A DNA stretch of 64,000 nucleotides from Prochlorococcus sp. AG-388-A01 (GCA_003279945.1 QCGK01000001.1:178211-242210); one strand, 5' to 3'. Shown: positions 50,634 through 60,009, numbered from the stretch's first letter. Notes: a model not told the origin generated them from the letters alone. Made by a program: numbers and translations.

Positions 50634-51053
50634 CTAAGCAGGTGTCTTTTGATTAGCCAATAAATCTTTTAATTTAGATAGTTCTCCAGCCCATCTTGGA
50701 TCAGGTGCTTCAAGATTAGGGGCGTCACTATGGACAATTTTCTTAAAATCTTTCCTCTTCTTATTTCTATTTAAGTTTCCGCTATTTCTTTTATTTGAAG
50801 CAGAATCTTTCTTTTCTGATAGCTCTACTCTTAATTTAGAACCATTAAATTCAAACCCGTTTAATTTTTGAATAAGTAAATTAGCATTCTCTTCATTGCT
50901 TGTAGTCGCGAAACCAAATCCTCTGGATTCTTTAGTTTCCTTGTCTAGAACTGCTTTAAATTTAATCGAATCAGAAACTGATTTTAAGATAGTATCAAAT
51001 TCTTTTGGATTAAAACCTTGTGGTAAGTTGCCAATGTAAATGCGAATGCTCAT
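50634..51053 (-). CDS. RRM-type RNA-binding protein
   Basis: A 139-residue protein with one RRM domain (about 1-78): RNP2 IRIYIGNLP (3-11) and RNP1 RGFGFATTS (44-52). A lysine/asparagine-rich linker follows, then a C-terminal tail ending RWAGELSKLKDLL. This tail makes it longer than the short glycine-rich Rbp proteins of cyanobacteria; the RNA target is unknown. It abuts crtB at its 3' end. Confidence 0.9.
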   Translation of the reverse strand: MSIRIYIGNLPQGFNPKEFDTILKSVSDSIKFKAVLDKETKESRGFGFATTSNEENANLLIQKLNGFEFNGSKLRVELSEKKDSASNKRNSGNLNRNKKRKDFKKIVHSDAPNLEAPDPRWAGELSKLKDLLANQKTPA

Positions 51054-51111
51054 AAATTTTTAAAAATAATTTTGAAGTCTGAACTTTTAAACAAAACTAA
51101 GCTATGTGTAT

Positions 51112-52332
51112 TTAATCACATTTTGGCGCATTTTGTTCAATCCATTGCTTTGCTTTATAAATAGCTTCATCAAAACTATTCAATCTTTTATATGCAAGCT
51201 CCTTAGAAAGGTACTGTAAAAGCTCTCCTAAAACGGGTCCATCCTTTATTTTGAAATTTTTTTTTATAACATCACCATTAAGTAAATTTGAAGGATGAAA
51301 TAATCTGTCATCCTTATCGCGCCATCTATTTAGCCAATCAAAGCGTAAATTTTGAGGTAAATAAAAAATAAAAGACGGAATAAACATCTCCAATTCTTGA
51401 TGTAATGCAAACCTATCTAACTCATTTAATTGAGAGATATTTTTTTTCTTCAACAAAAAGTGCCATTTTCGTAGTAACTTAATTTTTGCAATTTCAGCTT
51501 TACTAAATTTAAATTTCTCTAGAGATACCTCATCTAAAATTTGAGAAATATAAAATAATGGTAAAAATTTCTCTTTCTCATGCTGGTTAAGTTCTACATA
51601 ATTAATTTTTTCTAAATCTAAAAAAAAAGAATCTTTATATAAATCATCAAGACCAAATATATTAAATTTTTTTACTAAAATTATCGCCTCAAGAACATTT
51701 GACCCATTTACTATTTTCTGTATTTCATAATTAATTCTCTCTTTAGCAACAAGACGTAATTTATTTTTATTTTTTTTTATAAAAACAACTAATTTTAGAT
51801 CAATTTTAAAATTTAATTCTGAAACAAATCTAAAACATCTTAATATTCTTAATGGATCATTCAGTAAATTTGATTCTGAATAAGTTCTTAACAGAGACAA
51901 CTCTAAATCTTTAAGGCCATTTAAAGGATCAAACAAACACTTCTTATCAAGTAAAAAACCAATTGAATTAATAGAAAAGTCCCTACTTCTCAAATCACCT
52001 TCAATAGTAGAGGAAATCTGATTAGCAATATCAATTGAAATATGATTAAAAATAATTCTTACCACCTCTCTTTTTTTATCTAAGATTATAAATTTAGATC
52101 CAATATTCTCTGAAATCTTTTTCCCAATTTCAATAGCGTTTAAAGGAACCACAATATCAACATCCACATCTTTGGTTACTCTTCTCAAAACAATATCTCT
52201 TATATAACCACCAACTAAATATGAACCCTTAGGTAAAAAAGATAAGATATAATCCCAATTATAAAATTTTATACTTCGTTCTAATTCATCAACTATTGTT
52301 GTATGATCAGTGATAATATCCTTACTTATCAT
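51112..52332 (-). CDS. cca: tRNA nucleotidyltransferase (CCA-adding) / poly(A) polymerase family
   Basis: Adds or repairs the 3' CCA of tRNAs. The 406-residue protein begins with the nucleotidyltransferase head: YLVGGYIRDIVLRRVTKDVDVD, with the catalytic DxD in DVDVDIVV (near residue 55), and RSRDFSINSIGF and ILRCFRF (B/A recognition). C-terminal helices bind tRNA. The class II motif order is complete; whether it is a full CCA enzyme or an A- or C-adding one cannot be read directly. ATG at 52332. Divergent from ycf34 by 14 bases. Confidence 0.88.
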   Translation of the reverse strand: MISKDIITDHTTIVDELERSIKFYNWDYILSFLPKGSYLVGGYIRDIVLRRVTKDVDVDIVVPLNAIEIGKKISENIGSKFIILDKKREVVRIIFNHISIDIANQISSTIEGDLRSRDFSINSIGFLLDKKCLFDPLNGLKDLELSLLRTYSESNLLNDPLRILRCFRFVSELNFKIDLKLVVFIKKNKNKLRLVAKERINYEIQKIVNGSNVLEAIILVKKFNIFGLDDLYKDSFFLDLEKINYVELNQHEKEKFLPLFYISQILDEVSLEKFKFSKAEIAKIKLLRKWHFLLKKKNISQLNELDRFALHQELEMFIPSFIFYLPQNLRFDWLNRWRDKDDRLFHPSNLLNGDVIKKNFKIKDGPVLGELLQYLSKELAYKRLNSFDEAIYKAKQWIEQNAPKCD

Positions 52333-52346
52333 TTTCTTTATTAATT

Positions 52347-52598
52347 ATGTGCATTTGCATCAACTGTAAATGGGTTGATAGATGTATCACATATCATGAT
52401 GTCGAAAATAATCATGGTGTTGATCATATTTGTGATGTGCCTGATTTTAAAGCAAAAAAACCATTCATTCATGTAAGTATAGTTAAAGATAAGAATGGTG
52501 TTTACAAAACTGATTGGGATGTTCAATCTTGTGAAAGTTTTAAGAATGAATTTGGTAAATGGTCTAAATGTAATCCAGGTTTGGAATTACCTGTTTAG
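52347..52598 (+). CDS. ycf34: Ycf34 family protein
   Basis: An 83-residue protein conserved in cyanobacteria and some plastids. The N-terminal MCICINCKWVDRC gives cysteines C2, C4, C7 and C13, with C29 in HICDVPD and later cysteines in QSCESF and SKCNPG. Ycf34 of Synechocystis binds an iron-sulfur cluster and influences photosynthetic electron transport; that is assumed here by family. It ends 12 bases before tsaB. Confidence 0.92.
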   Translation: MCICINCKWVDRCITYHDVENNHGVDHICDVPDFKAKKPFIHVSIVKDKNGVYKTDWDVQSCESFKNEFGKWSKCNPGLELPV

Positions 52599-52610
52599 AG
52601 CTAATGGAAG

Positions 52611-53264
52611 ATGAATTATAATCTCAAACAAAGACAAAATCTCCCTACATTAGTTATCCATAGCACAGACAATTCTTTTGGCTTTGGATACAGAAAAAAC
52701 GATAACCCTGAATTGGATAAACTTTTTATCAAAGAATTTGACAAAGACTTATGCAATAACTTAATTGTTGATTTTAAAAAGTTTATTTCCAATGAAAATT
52801 TACAAAAAGTAAATAAGATGTCTGTCAGTATGGGGCCAGCAAATTTTAACGCCTCAAGACTTATTGTGGTTTTAGCGAGAACTATCTCGCAACAGATAAA
52901 TTGTCCCTTAGACAGTTTTAGTTCATTTAAAATAATGGCAAAAAGAATTGCATCAAAAAATAATATTTTTTCAGACAAACAATCATTCTGGATTTACAAA
53001 AAATTAAAACGAAAGGGATTTATTGCAGGTAAATATGAGATTTGTCACAGCGAAGTAAAAAATTCTGATCTATTCATTAGAGAAACGGTTTCTCCAAAAT
53101 TTTTTAAAGAATTTAAAAGTAAAGAACTTTTTTTTGAGGCTAACTTTAAAGATGCAGAAGATTTAACAGAATTATTAGATTTATCAAATAAAAATTTATT
53201 AAATGCAAATGTAAATTCATGGGAAAAAGTTTTGCCACTTTACCCTATATCTCCAATTAATTAA
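52611..53264 (+). CDS. tsaB: tRNA threonylcarbamoyladenosine biosynthesis protein TsaB
   Basis: The partner of TsaD for t6A at tRNA position 37. The 217-residue protein has a divergent TsaB/YeaZ fold: LVIHSTDNSFGFGY near residue 16, and GPANFNASRLIVVLARTISQ near 84, where the usual GPGSFTGLR motif is changed to GPANFNASR. The C-terminal half is lysine-rich and short. The identity rests on the fold and the conserved LARTISQQINCPLDSFSSF run. ATG at 52611. Confidence 0.82.
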   Translation: MNYNLKQRQNLPTLVIHSTDNSFGFGYRKNDNPELDKLFIKEFDKDLCNNLIVDFKKFISNENLQKVNKMSVSMGPANFNASRLIVVLARTISQQINCPLDSFSSFKIMAKRIASKNNIFSDKQSFWIYKKLKRKGFIAGKYEICHSEVKNSDLFIRETVSPKFFKEFKSKELFFEANFKDAEDLTELLDLSNKNLLNANVNSWEKVLPLYPISPIN

Positions 53265-53268
53265 GTAT

Positions 53269-53889
53269 TCATCCAATCAAATTATTGATGTTTTCTTGAA
53301 GTTTAATAGTTAAAAGTTTTAGATCATCTCTTGATGAGCTTTGTGGAGGTTCAATAGGTTTTCCTACTTTTATAACTATTTTTGAAAAGAAAGGAATAAA
53401 GAATCTAAATCTTATTAGTTTATGTGAATTAACTATTGCAACTGGCAATAATAATTTTTGATTTTTAAAGGCCAATAGTGCAGCACCTTGTTTTGGCTTA
53501 TTTACTCGCCCATTTTTTTGTCGAGTACCATCAATAAAAATTCCAATACAATTATTTTTTGATAATTTTTCACAAGCTGTTTTAATAGTTTTTTTATCAG
53601 CAATTCCCCTCTTTACAGGATACGCTCCACAAGCCTTGATAACAAAGCCAAGAAAAGGAACTTTAAAAAGCTCTGCCTTGGCCATAAAAGATATTTTCCT
53701 TCCAAGAGCATGACCTAATAAAGGAGGATCTAGTAAAGAACCATGATTTGAAACCATTATAAAAGAATCTTTTTGCGGAATATTTTCTCTACCTATTAAA
53801 TGGCCTGTAAATATAAATTTATAAATAGGGAATACAAAAACATTGCTAACTAATTGATAAATTAATTTTTGAAAAGTATCATGTTTCAT
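53269..53889 (-). CDS. plsC: 1-Acyl-sn-glycerol-3-phosphate acyltransferase
   Basis: Acylates lysophosphatidate to phosphatidate at the membrane. The 206-residue protein has the catalytic motif NHGSLLDPPLLG (HxxxxD) near residue 47, FMAKAELFKVPFLG, and FIDGTRQKNG, where the family's EGTR motif has aspartate instead of glutamate. VAIVNSHKLI follows. It closes the rpaB-plsX-fabH-fabD-plsC run, five bases after the fabD stop. ATG at 53889. Confidence 0.93.
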   Translation of the reverse strand: MKHDTFQKLIYQLVSNVFVFPIYKFIFTGHLIGRENIPQKDSFIMVSNHGSLLDPPLLGHALGRKISFMAKAELFKVPFLGFVIKACGAYPVKRGIADKKTIKTACEKLSKNNCIGIFIDGTRQKNGRVNKPKQGAALLAFKNQKLLLPVAIVNSHKLIRFRFFIPFFSKIVIKVGKPIEPPQSSSRDDLKLLTIKLQENINNLIG

Positions 53890-53894
53890 TTGAA

Positions 53895-54791
53895 TTAATA
53901 AGTTAGTTGATCAGAAGATGAAACTTGAGATATTTTGACAGCCTTCAAATGTCTTTTACTTAAACCGCTAAGTATATTTGAAGGACCGATTTCAACAATA
54001 TGAAGATCACTATCTTGTGCCATTAAATCCATCGTCTCTCGCCACCTAACCCCATTACACATTTGATTTTCCAATCTAATTTTAAGCTCATTTGGATCGC
54101 TACAAAGTGATGGTTCATAATTACTTATTACAGGGAAAGAAGGATTCCTAAATTTTAACTGTTTTAAATACTCAGAAAATTTTGCTGAAGGCTCTTCCAT
54201 AAATGGTGAATGAAATGCACCTGAAACATTTAATTTCATAAATCTTTTACATGAAATTTCTCTCGATAAATTATCTAACCCTTCATTAGATCCTGATAAG
54301 ACAACTTGGGAGGAGCTATTATCATTAGCAATGACAACATCATCAATTTTTTTTACTAATAAATCAAGTTGATTTCTATCAAAGCCAATTACTGCTGCCA
54401 TAGATCCTTTTCCAGCATCTATCATCAGTTGCGATCTCACTTTTATTAGTGATACACAATCTTCGAAAGAAAATACATCCGCACAATATAGTGCCGTAAT
54501 TTCTCCTAGACTATGTCCAGCTACATAAGTTGGTTTAAAACCATTATTCTTTAAAGCATCTAATAAAATCGCTTCGACTAAAAAAAGACAAATTTGCGTA
54601 TTTCTTGTATTATTTAAATCACGAAGTGGATCTGTTTGTTCAGTATTTAACTCACAAATTTCAAATAAATTCCTGCCAAATATCTCAGAAGCATAATTAA
54701 ACCTCTCGTTTGTTTTTGGCAAATTTTCAATTTGTTTTGCCATTCCAATTTTCTGCGAACCCTGTCCAGGGAATACCCATGCGACTGTCAT
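53895..54791 (-). CDS. fabD: Malonyl-CoA-ACP transacylase
   Basis: Loads malonyl groups onto acyl carrier protein. The 298-residue protein has FPGQGSQKIGM (7-17), the nucleophile serine in GHSLGE (about residue 93), the active-site histidine in SGAFHSPFM and the arginine region FIDRNQLD. The complete motif set supports an active enzyme. It lies 18 bases after fabH and five before plsC in the lipid-initiation run. Confidence 0.96.
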   Translation of the reverse strand: MTVAWVFPGQGSQKIGMAKQIENLPKTNERFNYASEIFGRNLFEICELNTEQTDPLRDLNNTRNTQICLFLVEAILLDALKNNGFKPTYVAGHSLGEITALYCADVFSFEDCVSLIKVRSQLMIDAGKGSMAAVIGFDRNQLDLLVKKIDDVVIANDNSSSQVVLSGSNEGLDNLSREISCKRFMKLNVSGAFHSPFMEEPSAKFSEYLKQLKFRNPSFPVISNYEPSLCSDPNELKIRLENQMCNGVRWRETMDLMAQDSDLHIVEIGPSNILSGLSKRHLKAVKISQVSSSDQLTY

Positions 54792-54809
54792 AATACTCCT
54801 ATTTTGTTT

Positions 54810-55817
54810 TTAACCCCATTTAATTAGGGCTGCACCCCAACTTAGCCCAGCACCAAAACCACTAGTGGCAATAATATCATTTTGTTTAATTCTATTATTT
54901 TTAATGGCCTCATCCATCATTAGCGGAATTGTTGCTGCTGAAGTATTACCATATTTTTCAAGATTGCTAAGAATTTTTTCCCTAGGAATTTTTAGTCTAT
55001 CTCCTACAGAATTCAATATTCTTTGATTAGCTTGATGTAAGACAAGCCAATCAACTTCGTCAGAACTATAGTTCGTTTTTCTAAACAATTTTTCAAGAAT
55101 TATCGGAACTTCTTTAACTGCAAATTTATAAACTTCCTGACCATTCATCTGAATTGGAGAAAAGCCTCCACTTAAAAAATCAATATTATCAACAATTGAA
55201 TCCTTATTATTATTAGACGGAAGATTTAGAAAAGAACCCCTTTCACCATCAGTTCTCATATCAAAACCAAGCAAATTATCAAATTCATTTGTGGCTTCAA
55301 TTGCTAATGCACCCGCTCCATCTCCAAAGAGAATACAACTTCTTCTATCATTCCAATCAACAAAGCTTGATAATTGATCTGCTCCAATAACAATTGCCCT
55401 TTTAAAACTACCCCCTTTTAAAAACTGTGAGGCTGTTATTAAGGCAAATAAAAAACCACTACATGCTGCAGTTAAATCGAAAGCTACAGCATTGTAGGCT
55501 CCCAATTTAGCTTGAATAGACGGCGATGAACCAAATAAATCATGTGGAGTAGAAGTAGCTAAGACAATTAAATCAATCGTTTTAATATCCCAATTAGCCA
55601 TTTCAATCGCATTTAGCGCAGCCTTATAACCCATCTCGGTGACATTATCTCCTGAGCTAGAAATTCTTCTCTCAGAAATGCCAGTTCTAGATTTGATCCA
55701 CTCATCACTAGTATCAACCTTTTGACTAATTTTTTGATTGGTTAGTATTTGATCGGGTACATAGCTTCCACTTCCTTTAAATGAGACTCCAATCTGATTA
55801 AACTTTAAACCTTCCAA
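54810..55817 (-). CDS. fabH: 3-Oxoacyl-ACP synthase III
   Basis: Starts fatty-acid synthesis by condensing acetyl-CoA with malonyl-ACP. The 335-residue thiolase-fold enzyme has the nucleophile cysteine in DLTAACSGFLFAL, the histidine in WLVLHQANQRIL and the asparagine in KYGNTSAATIP, a full Cys-His-Asn triad. TTG start at 55817; GSGSYVPDQIL begins the conserved part. It follows plsX by 53 bases on the same strand. Confidence 0.97.
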   Translation of the reverse strand: MEGLKFNQIGVSFKGSGSYVPDQILTNQKISQKVDTSDEWIKSRTGISERRISSSGDNVTEMGYKAALNAIEMANWDIKTIDLIVLATSTPHDLFGSSPSIQAKLGAYNAVAFDLTAACSGFLFALITASQFLKGGSFKRAIVIGADQLSSFVDWNDRRSCILFGDGAGALAIEATNEFDNLLGFDMRTDGERGSFLNLPSNNNKDSIVDNIDFLSGGFSPIQMNGQEVYKFAVKEVPIILEKLFRKTNYSSDEVDWLVLHQANQRILNSVGDRLKIPREKILSNLEKYGNTSAATIPLMMDEAIKNNRIKQNDIIATSGFGAGLSWGAALIKWG

Positions 55818-55870
55818 AAGAGTTTTTTAGTTACTTATATTAGTCAAACATAAATTCGACGAAATATGTT

Positions 55871-57277
55871 TTATGCATTTAAAACTTGAAGCTTTTGAAG
55901 TTGATTTAAATTTTCCATCACGTTATGGTTGACCGCCGAATGAGCCAAGCGAAGAGCGCTAACGACTGATAAAGACTTACTGCTACCATGGCCTATCACG
56001 CATACACCGTTCACACCAAGTAATAAAGCACCACCATGTTCAGCATGATCCAACCTTTTTTTTATTCTAAGTAGATTACTTTTTAAAAAAGCTGAACCAA
56101 CTTTCCCTCGCCGCCCTCTAGGAAGCTCAGATCTCAATATATCTAATAAAACACCTCCCACAGACTCAAGAAATTTTAATAATATATTACCTGTAAACCC
56201 ATCACAGACAACTACATCAAAACTACCAGATAATACATCTCGACCTTCACAATTGCCTCCAAAATCAAAACTTTTTTCATTAGACAGTAGTTCAAATGTT
56301 TTTAGGGATAAATCATTACCTTTACATTCCTCTTCCCCGATATTTAAAAGGCCAATTCTTGGTTTTTTTACTTGCAAAACATCTTTTGCATAAATGTTAC
56401 CTAAAAGAGCAAACTGATGCAGATAAGAAGGTTTACAATCGGTATTTGCGCCAACATCTAAAACTAATACAGGGCGAGTTTGATCTCTCGTCGGAAATAA
56501 TGCGCCTATAGCAGGTCTATCAATCCCTTTCAATCTACCAATTCTAAATATGGCAGAGGCCATCATTGCTCCCGAATTACCAGCAGAGTAAACAGCCTGC
56601 GCTTTATTATTTCTGACCAAATCCATCGCAACATTTATACTTGCGTTTTTCCTTTTTCTGACTGCCGTAGCTTCTTCATTCATTCCTATAGGTTCTCCAC
56701 TATCAATTAATTCAAGACGATTATTTACTATTTCTTTTTCAAGTAGATCTAGTAAGCCAAGTTTTTCTGCAGCAATTTTAACTTTTTCAATTTTACCAAC
56801 AAACTTTATATTTATTGGAAATCTGCTTATCGCTTCAAGACAACCCTCTAGAATTGGTTCAGGAGCATAATCTCCACCCAAACCATCTACTGCGATCCAA
56901 ATTCTATTAGATTGCGATTCGTCCACCTTATCTAAGGAATTATCGCTACTTTGTAATCTTTTTAATGGGTCAAAAACTAATGGCTGTAATGTATTTTTAG
57001 CCAATGAACTAGCATTTGAAACTACACTGCTAGCAGTATTAACAACGGATTCAGCGCTTGAAACTACATTGCCTGCAACATTGCCTGCAACATTACTAGC
57101 TGTGCTTACAACAGATCCAGCACCAGAAACTACATTGCCCGCCACATTACTGGCAGTTACTGCAGAATTAGCAGCAGTATCTACTAATGAAGTCACAGCA
57201 GAGTTTCTTTTATACCAAATCACTAATCTTCTTATAGCTCTGGGCTTATTAATTTTATGTGCAGTTTCTTTGACCAT
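55871..57277 (-). CDS. plsX: Phosphate acyltransferase PlsX with N-terminal Ala/Val-rich repeat extension
   Basis: PlsX makes acyl-phosphate from acyl-ACP for PlsY. The catalytic part starts near residue 125 (IWIAVDGLGGDYAPEP), and later DVGANTDCKP and GHGSSKS segments are as expected. Typical PlsX is about 340 residues; this one is 468. The extra 125 residues have no close Met near the usual start, and residues 26-95 are a low-charge Ala/Val/Ser/Asn repeat (TASNVAGNVVS-like). It could form an amphipathic helix that touches membranes, but that is inference. It starts with ATG one base from the rpaB stop. Confidence 0.93.
   Translation of the reverse strand: MVKETAHKINKPRAIRRLVIWYKRNSAVTSLVDTAANSAVTASNVAGNVVSGAGSVVSTASNVAGNVAGNVVSSAESVVNTASSVVSNASSLAKNTLQPLVFDPLKRLQSSDNSLDKVDESQSNRIWIAVDGLGGDYAPEPILEGCLEAISRFPINIKFVGKIEKVKIAAEKLGLLDLLEKEIVNNRLELIDSGEPIGMNEEATAVRKRKNASINVAMDLVRNNKAQAVYSAGNSGAMMASAIFRIGRLKGIDRPAIGALFPTRDQTRPVLVLDVGANTDCKPSYLHQFALLGNIYAKDVLQVKKPRIGLLNIGEEECKGNDLSLKTFELLSNEKSFDFGGNCEGRDVLSGSFDVVVCDGFTGNILLKFLESVGGVLLDILRSELPRGRRGKVGSAFLKSNLLRIKKRLDHAEHGGALLLGVNGVCVIGHGSSKSLSVVSALRLAHSAVNHNVMENLNQLQKLQVLNA
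56993..57157 (-). repeat. Degenerate repeat array inside the plsX extension
   Basis: Codons for residues 41-95 repeat units that start TAS at residues 41, 59 and 81, with spacing 18 and 22 residues. The DNA is visibly repetitive too, with near-repeats of ACATTGCC(T/C)GC(A/C)AC on the plus strand. Copies differ, so this is an old or slipping array rather than a fresh duplication. Confidence 0.7.
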
Positions 57278-58024
57278 TTATTTACCATCAAAAGGAGTAA
57301 TATCGACAATCCTTTGAAAAAGATAGCCTGTGCCTCTTGCTGTTAATATCAATTCAGGGTTAGCAGGATCTGCCTCCAGTTTTGATCTTAATCTTGATAT
57401 GTGAACATCCACTACTCTTGTGTCTACATGTCTCTCTGGTGTATATCCCCAAACCTCTTTTAAAATCTCTCCTCGACTAAATGGCTCTCCTGACCTACTT
57501 ACCAAAAGCTCTAAGAGACTAAATTCCATACCAGTTAATCTAATTCTCTCATCGCTTTTAAAAACTTGTCTTCGATTTGTATCAATTTTTATATCAGTAA
57601 CCAAAATTAATCCTGAATTAGGCATTCCAGGGATTTGTTCTTTGTCAATTCTTCTTAGAACGCACCTGATTCTAGCTTCTAATTCCTTGGGACTAAATGG
57701 TTTAACAACATAATCATCAGCCCCTAATTCTAAGCCTGTTATCCTATCAGCAACATCTCCTAATGCAGTTAACATGACAATTGGCACATCAGAATCTTTC
57801 CTTAATTCTTGACAAACTCCATAACCATCTAACTTTGGCATCATGACGTCAAGCACTACTAAATCAGGCTCATAATCTTTGAATAACTTTAGTGCTTCTT
57901 TCCCATCACTTGCAGTTACAACTTTGTAGCCAATCATGGAGAGACGCGTCTCAAGAATTCTTCTAATACTTGCCTCGTCATCTGCGACAAGAATTGTTTC
58001 TTTAGTTTGACTAGATAAAGCCAT
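57278..58024 (-). CDS. rpaB: OmpR-type response regulator RpaB (Ycf27)
   Basis: A 248-residue master regulator of high-light and redox responses in cyanobacteria. The receiver has VADDEAS (13-19), phosphoacceptor D59 in VVLDVMMPKLDGYGV, and K108 in DDYVVKPFSPKELEAR. The C-terminal winged helix includes LTGMEFSLLELLVSRSGEPFSRGEILKEVW in outline, and RHVDTRVVDVHISRLRSKLE. It closely resembles plastid Ycf27. It starts with ATG at 58024, 107 bases from divergent radA, and plsX starts right at its stop. The kinase (NblS/Hik33) is elsewhere. Confidence 0.93.
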   Translation of the reverse strand: MALSSQTKETILVADDEASIRRILETRLSMIGYKVVTASDGKEALKLFKDYEPDLVVLDVMMPKLDGYGVCQELRKDSDVPIVMLTALGDVADRITGLELGADDYVVKPFSPKELEARIRCVLRRIDKEQIPGMPNSGLILVTDIKIDTNRRQVFKSDERIRLTGMEFSLLELLVSRSGEPFSRGEILKEVWGYTPERHVDTRVVDVHISRLRSKLEADPANPELILTARGTGYLFQRIVDITPFDGK

Positions 58025-58131
58025 TTGTTTCTATTAGCTAATCAGTAAGAGAATTTATTATTAACCTAATCTAACTTGTAGAGGGGCAATATCCCAAACA
58101 TTCAAGTTCCATTACTTTATTCAAAAACTAA

Positions 58132-59484
58132 ATGTCAAGCAAATTGTCGACTTTTATTTGTCAAAATTGCGGAACTGAAACTTCTCAATACTTTGGGAAA
58201 TGCCTTAATTGCAACTCATGGAATTCCATTGTTGAAGAAATTAAAAGCAAGAGATCTAAATATCAAGAAATAAAAAATAGTAGGAAAGCTATATCATTTA
58301 AAGAAATTTCATCAAAAAAAATATCAAGATTTACCAGTGGTTTTAAAGAATTTGATCGAGTTCTAGGAGGTGGAATAGTACCTGGATCTGTTGTTTTACT
58401 GGGAGGAGAGCCAGGTATAGGTAAAAGCACGATAGTTCTTCAATCAGCAGGAAAAATATCTCTAAATGAGAAGGTACTATACGTTACTGCAGAAGAATCT
58501 TTAGAACAAGTAAAAATCAGGTGGGAAAGATTAAATCAAACTAGTATTGATTTGAAAATTTTTGCAGAAACGAATATTTCCCTAATTATTGAAGAGATCA
58601 AACGTGTAAAACCAAGTTTTGCAATAATTGATAGTATTCAAGCTATCCATAATCATGATATGGAAAGTTCGCCAGGATCAGTGTCTCAAGTAAGAGCATG
58701 TTCATCTGAATTGCAAAATCTCGCGAAAGACAATAATATTGCACTTCTAATAATTGGCCATGTCACAAAAGATGGTGCTTTGGCAGGTCCAAAAACTCTA
58801 GAGCACTTAGTCGATGTAGTATTAAACTTTGAAGGAGATAAAATTTCTTCACATAGATTACTAAGAAGTATAAAAAATCGATTTGGATCGAGCTTTGAAA
58901 TAGGAATTTTTGAAATGCTTGAAGAAGGCTTAAGAGAGATAAAAAACCCAAGTTCAATCTTCACGAATAAAGAAAACATTTCAGGTGTGACAACTACGAT
59001 AACCAATGAAGGTACTAGACCATTCGCAGTAGATATACAAGCACTAGTCAATAAAACTTTTTACAGTAACCCAAGGCGAACTACAACTGGAATTAGCATT
59101 AACAGATTACATCAAATTCTAGCTGTTATTGAAAAACACGTAGGTGTTAAATTATCTGAATTTGATTGTTATGTAGCCACTGGAGGTGGTTTTGAGATAA
59201 ATGATCCATCATCTGATTTAGGCGTAGCAATTTCAATTTTATCAAGTTTAAAAAATATCCCACCTTTGGCGAGTAGTTCATTTATTGGAGAATTAGGTTT
59301 GAGTGGTCAAGTTAGAAAATCAAATAATCTTCGAACAAAGATAGAAGAGGCTGCAAGATTAGGGATTAAAAATATAGTGGTGCCAAAAATTGACGAAAAT
59401 CTAAATAATAATTTTAAAAATTTAATAAATATTAAAGAGATTTCTAATATAAAAGAGGCAGTTGAATATTGTTTATCTGGTTAA
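58132..59484 (+). CDS. radA: DNA repair protein RadA
   Basis: A RecA-related ATPase that promotes branch migration during recombinational repair. The 450-residue protein has a four-cysteine zinc finger (C10, C13, C24, C27), Walker A GGEPGIGKST at 91-100, the KNRFG motif of RadA, and a C-terminal Lon-protease-like domain (about 290-450, with TGGGFEINDPSSDLGVAISIL in outline). Divergent from rpaB. It ends four bases before the convergent ycf3 gene. Confidence 0.97.
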   Translation: MSSKLSTFICQNCGTETSQYFGKCLNCNSWNSIVEEIKSKRSKYQEIKNSRKAISFKEISSKKISRFTSGFKEFDRVLGGGIVPGSVVLLGGEPGIGKSTIVLQSAGKISLNEKVLYVTAEESLEQVKIRWERLNQTSIDLKIFAETNISLIIEEIKRVKPSFAIIDSIQAIHNHDMESSPGSVSQVRACSSELQNLAKDNNIALLIIGHVTKDGALAGPKTLEHLVDVVLNFEGDKISSHRLLRSIKNRFGSSFEIGIFEMLEEGLREIKNPSSIFTNKENISGVTTTITNEGTRPFAVDIQALVNKTFYSNPRRTTTGISINRLHQILAVIEKHVGVKLSEFDCYVATGGGFEINDPSSDLGVAISILSSLKNIPPLASSSFIGELGLSGQVRKSNNLRTKIEEAARLGIKNIVVPKIDENLNNNFKNLINIKEISNIKEAVEYCLSG

Positions 59485-59487
59485 AAA

Positions 59488-60009
59488 TTAGAGGTACATA
59501 TCGATCGAACTTCTTCCTGAGTTTTTCAACCAATTCTCAATATCTAAATACCCACCTGGATATAATCTAACTGCTTTAGACCAGACTTCAGCAGCTTTAT
59601 CAAACCAAATATCTCTCTGATCTAAATCACCATTTTGCTCAGCGTATCTTCCCCTTTTTTCATAAATTAAACCTATATTTTTAAGGCATGATGGCTGTTT
59701 GGGATTTTCTACTAATGCTTTTTCATAAGTTTCAATAGACAAATCCTCTTCACCATTACTCATGTATATTATTGCCATATTTTTTAAAGTCTCACCCCTA
59801 TCAATTTTATTTTCTTCAAGCAGTAAACTCTCTTTGTAATACTCTAATGCTTCCGAATAATCCCCATTATTTTGGGCAGCTAGGCCATCTCTGTAATAGA
59901 TATATGCCTTTTTTTCTTTCTCGGCAATAGGCATTATTTTTACTATAGATTCAGCGATCACAGTAAAAGCTTTATCAATAAAATTGTCTCTGTTTTGATT
60001 ACTAGGCAC
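59488..60009 (-). CDS. ycf3: Photosystem I assembly protein Ycf3 (TPR)
   Basis: A TPR scaffold needed to assemble photosystem I at the thylakoid. Starting at GTG (60009) the protein is 173 residues, the normal Ycf3 length, and begins with the family's [20 protein letters not shown] longer in-frame extension to 60102 would add a hydrophobic AT-rich leader that Ycf3 proteins lack, so I rejected it. Three TPR-like units cover about 35-165 ([21 protein letters not shown] begins the first, in outline). Confidence 0.93.
   Translation of the reverse strand: MPSNQNRDNFIDKAFTVIAESIVKIMPIAEKEKKAYIYYRDGLAAQNNGDYSEALEYYKESLLLEENKIDRGETLKNMAIIYMSNGEEDLSIETYEKALVENPKQPSCLKNIGLIYEKRGRYAEQNGDLDQRDIWFDKAAEVWSKAVRLYPGGYLDIENWLKNSGRSSIDMYL

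Noticed and set aside
56296..56511. Plus-strand open frame inside plsX.
   Set aside because: It is antisense to the conserved catalytic part of plsX and shows no family motif.
58033..58042. ATTAGCTAAT palindrome nine bases upstream of rpaB as an RpaB site.
   Set aside because: It does not match the HLR1 direct-repeat type, and a ten-base AT palindrome is common by chance here.
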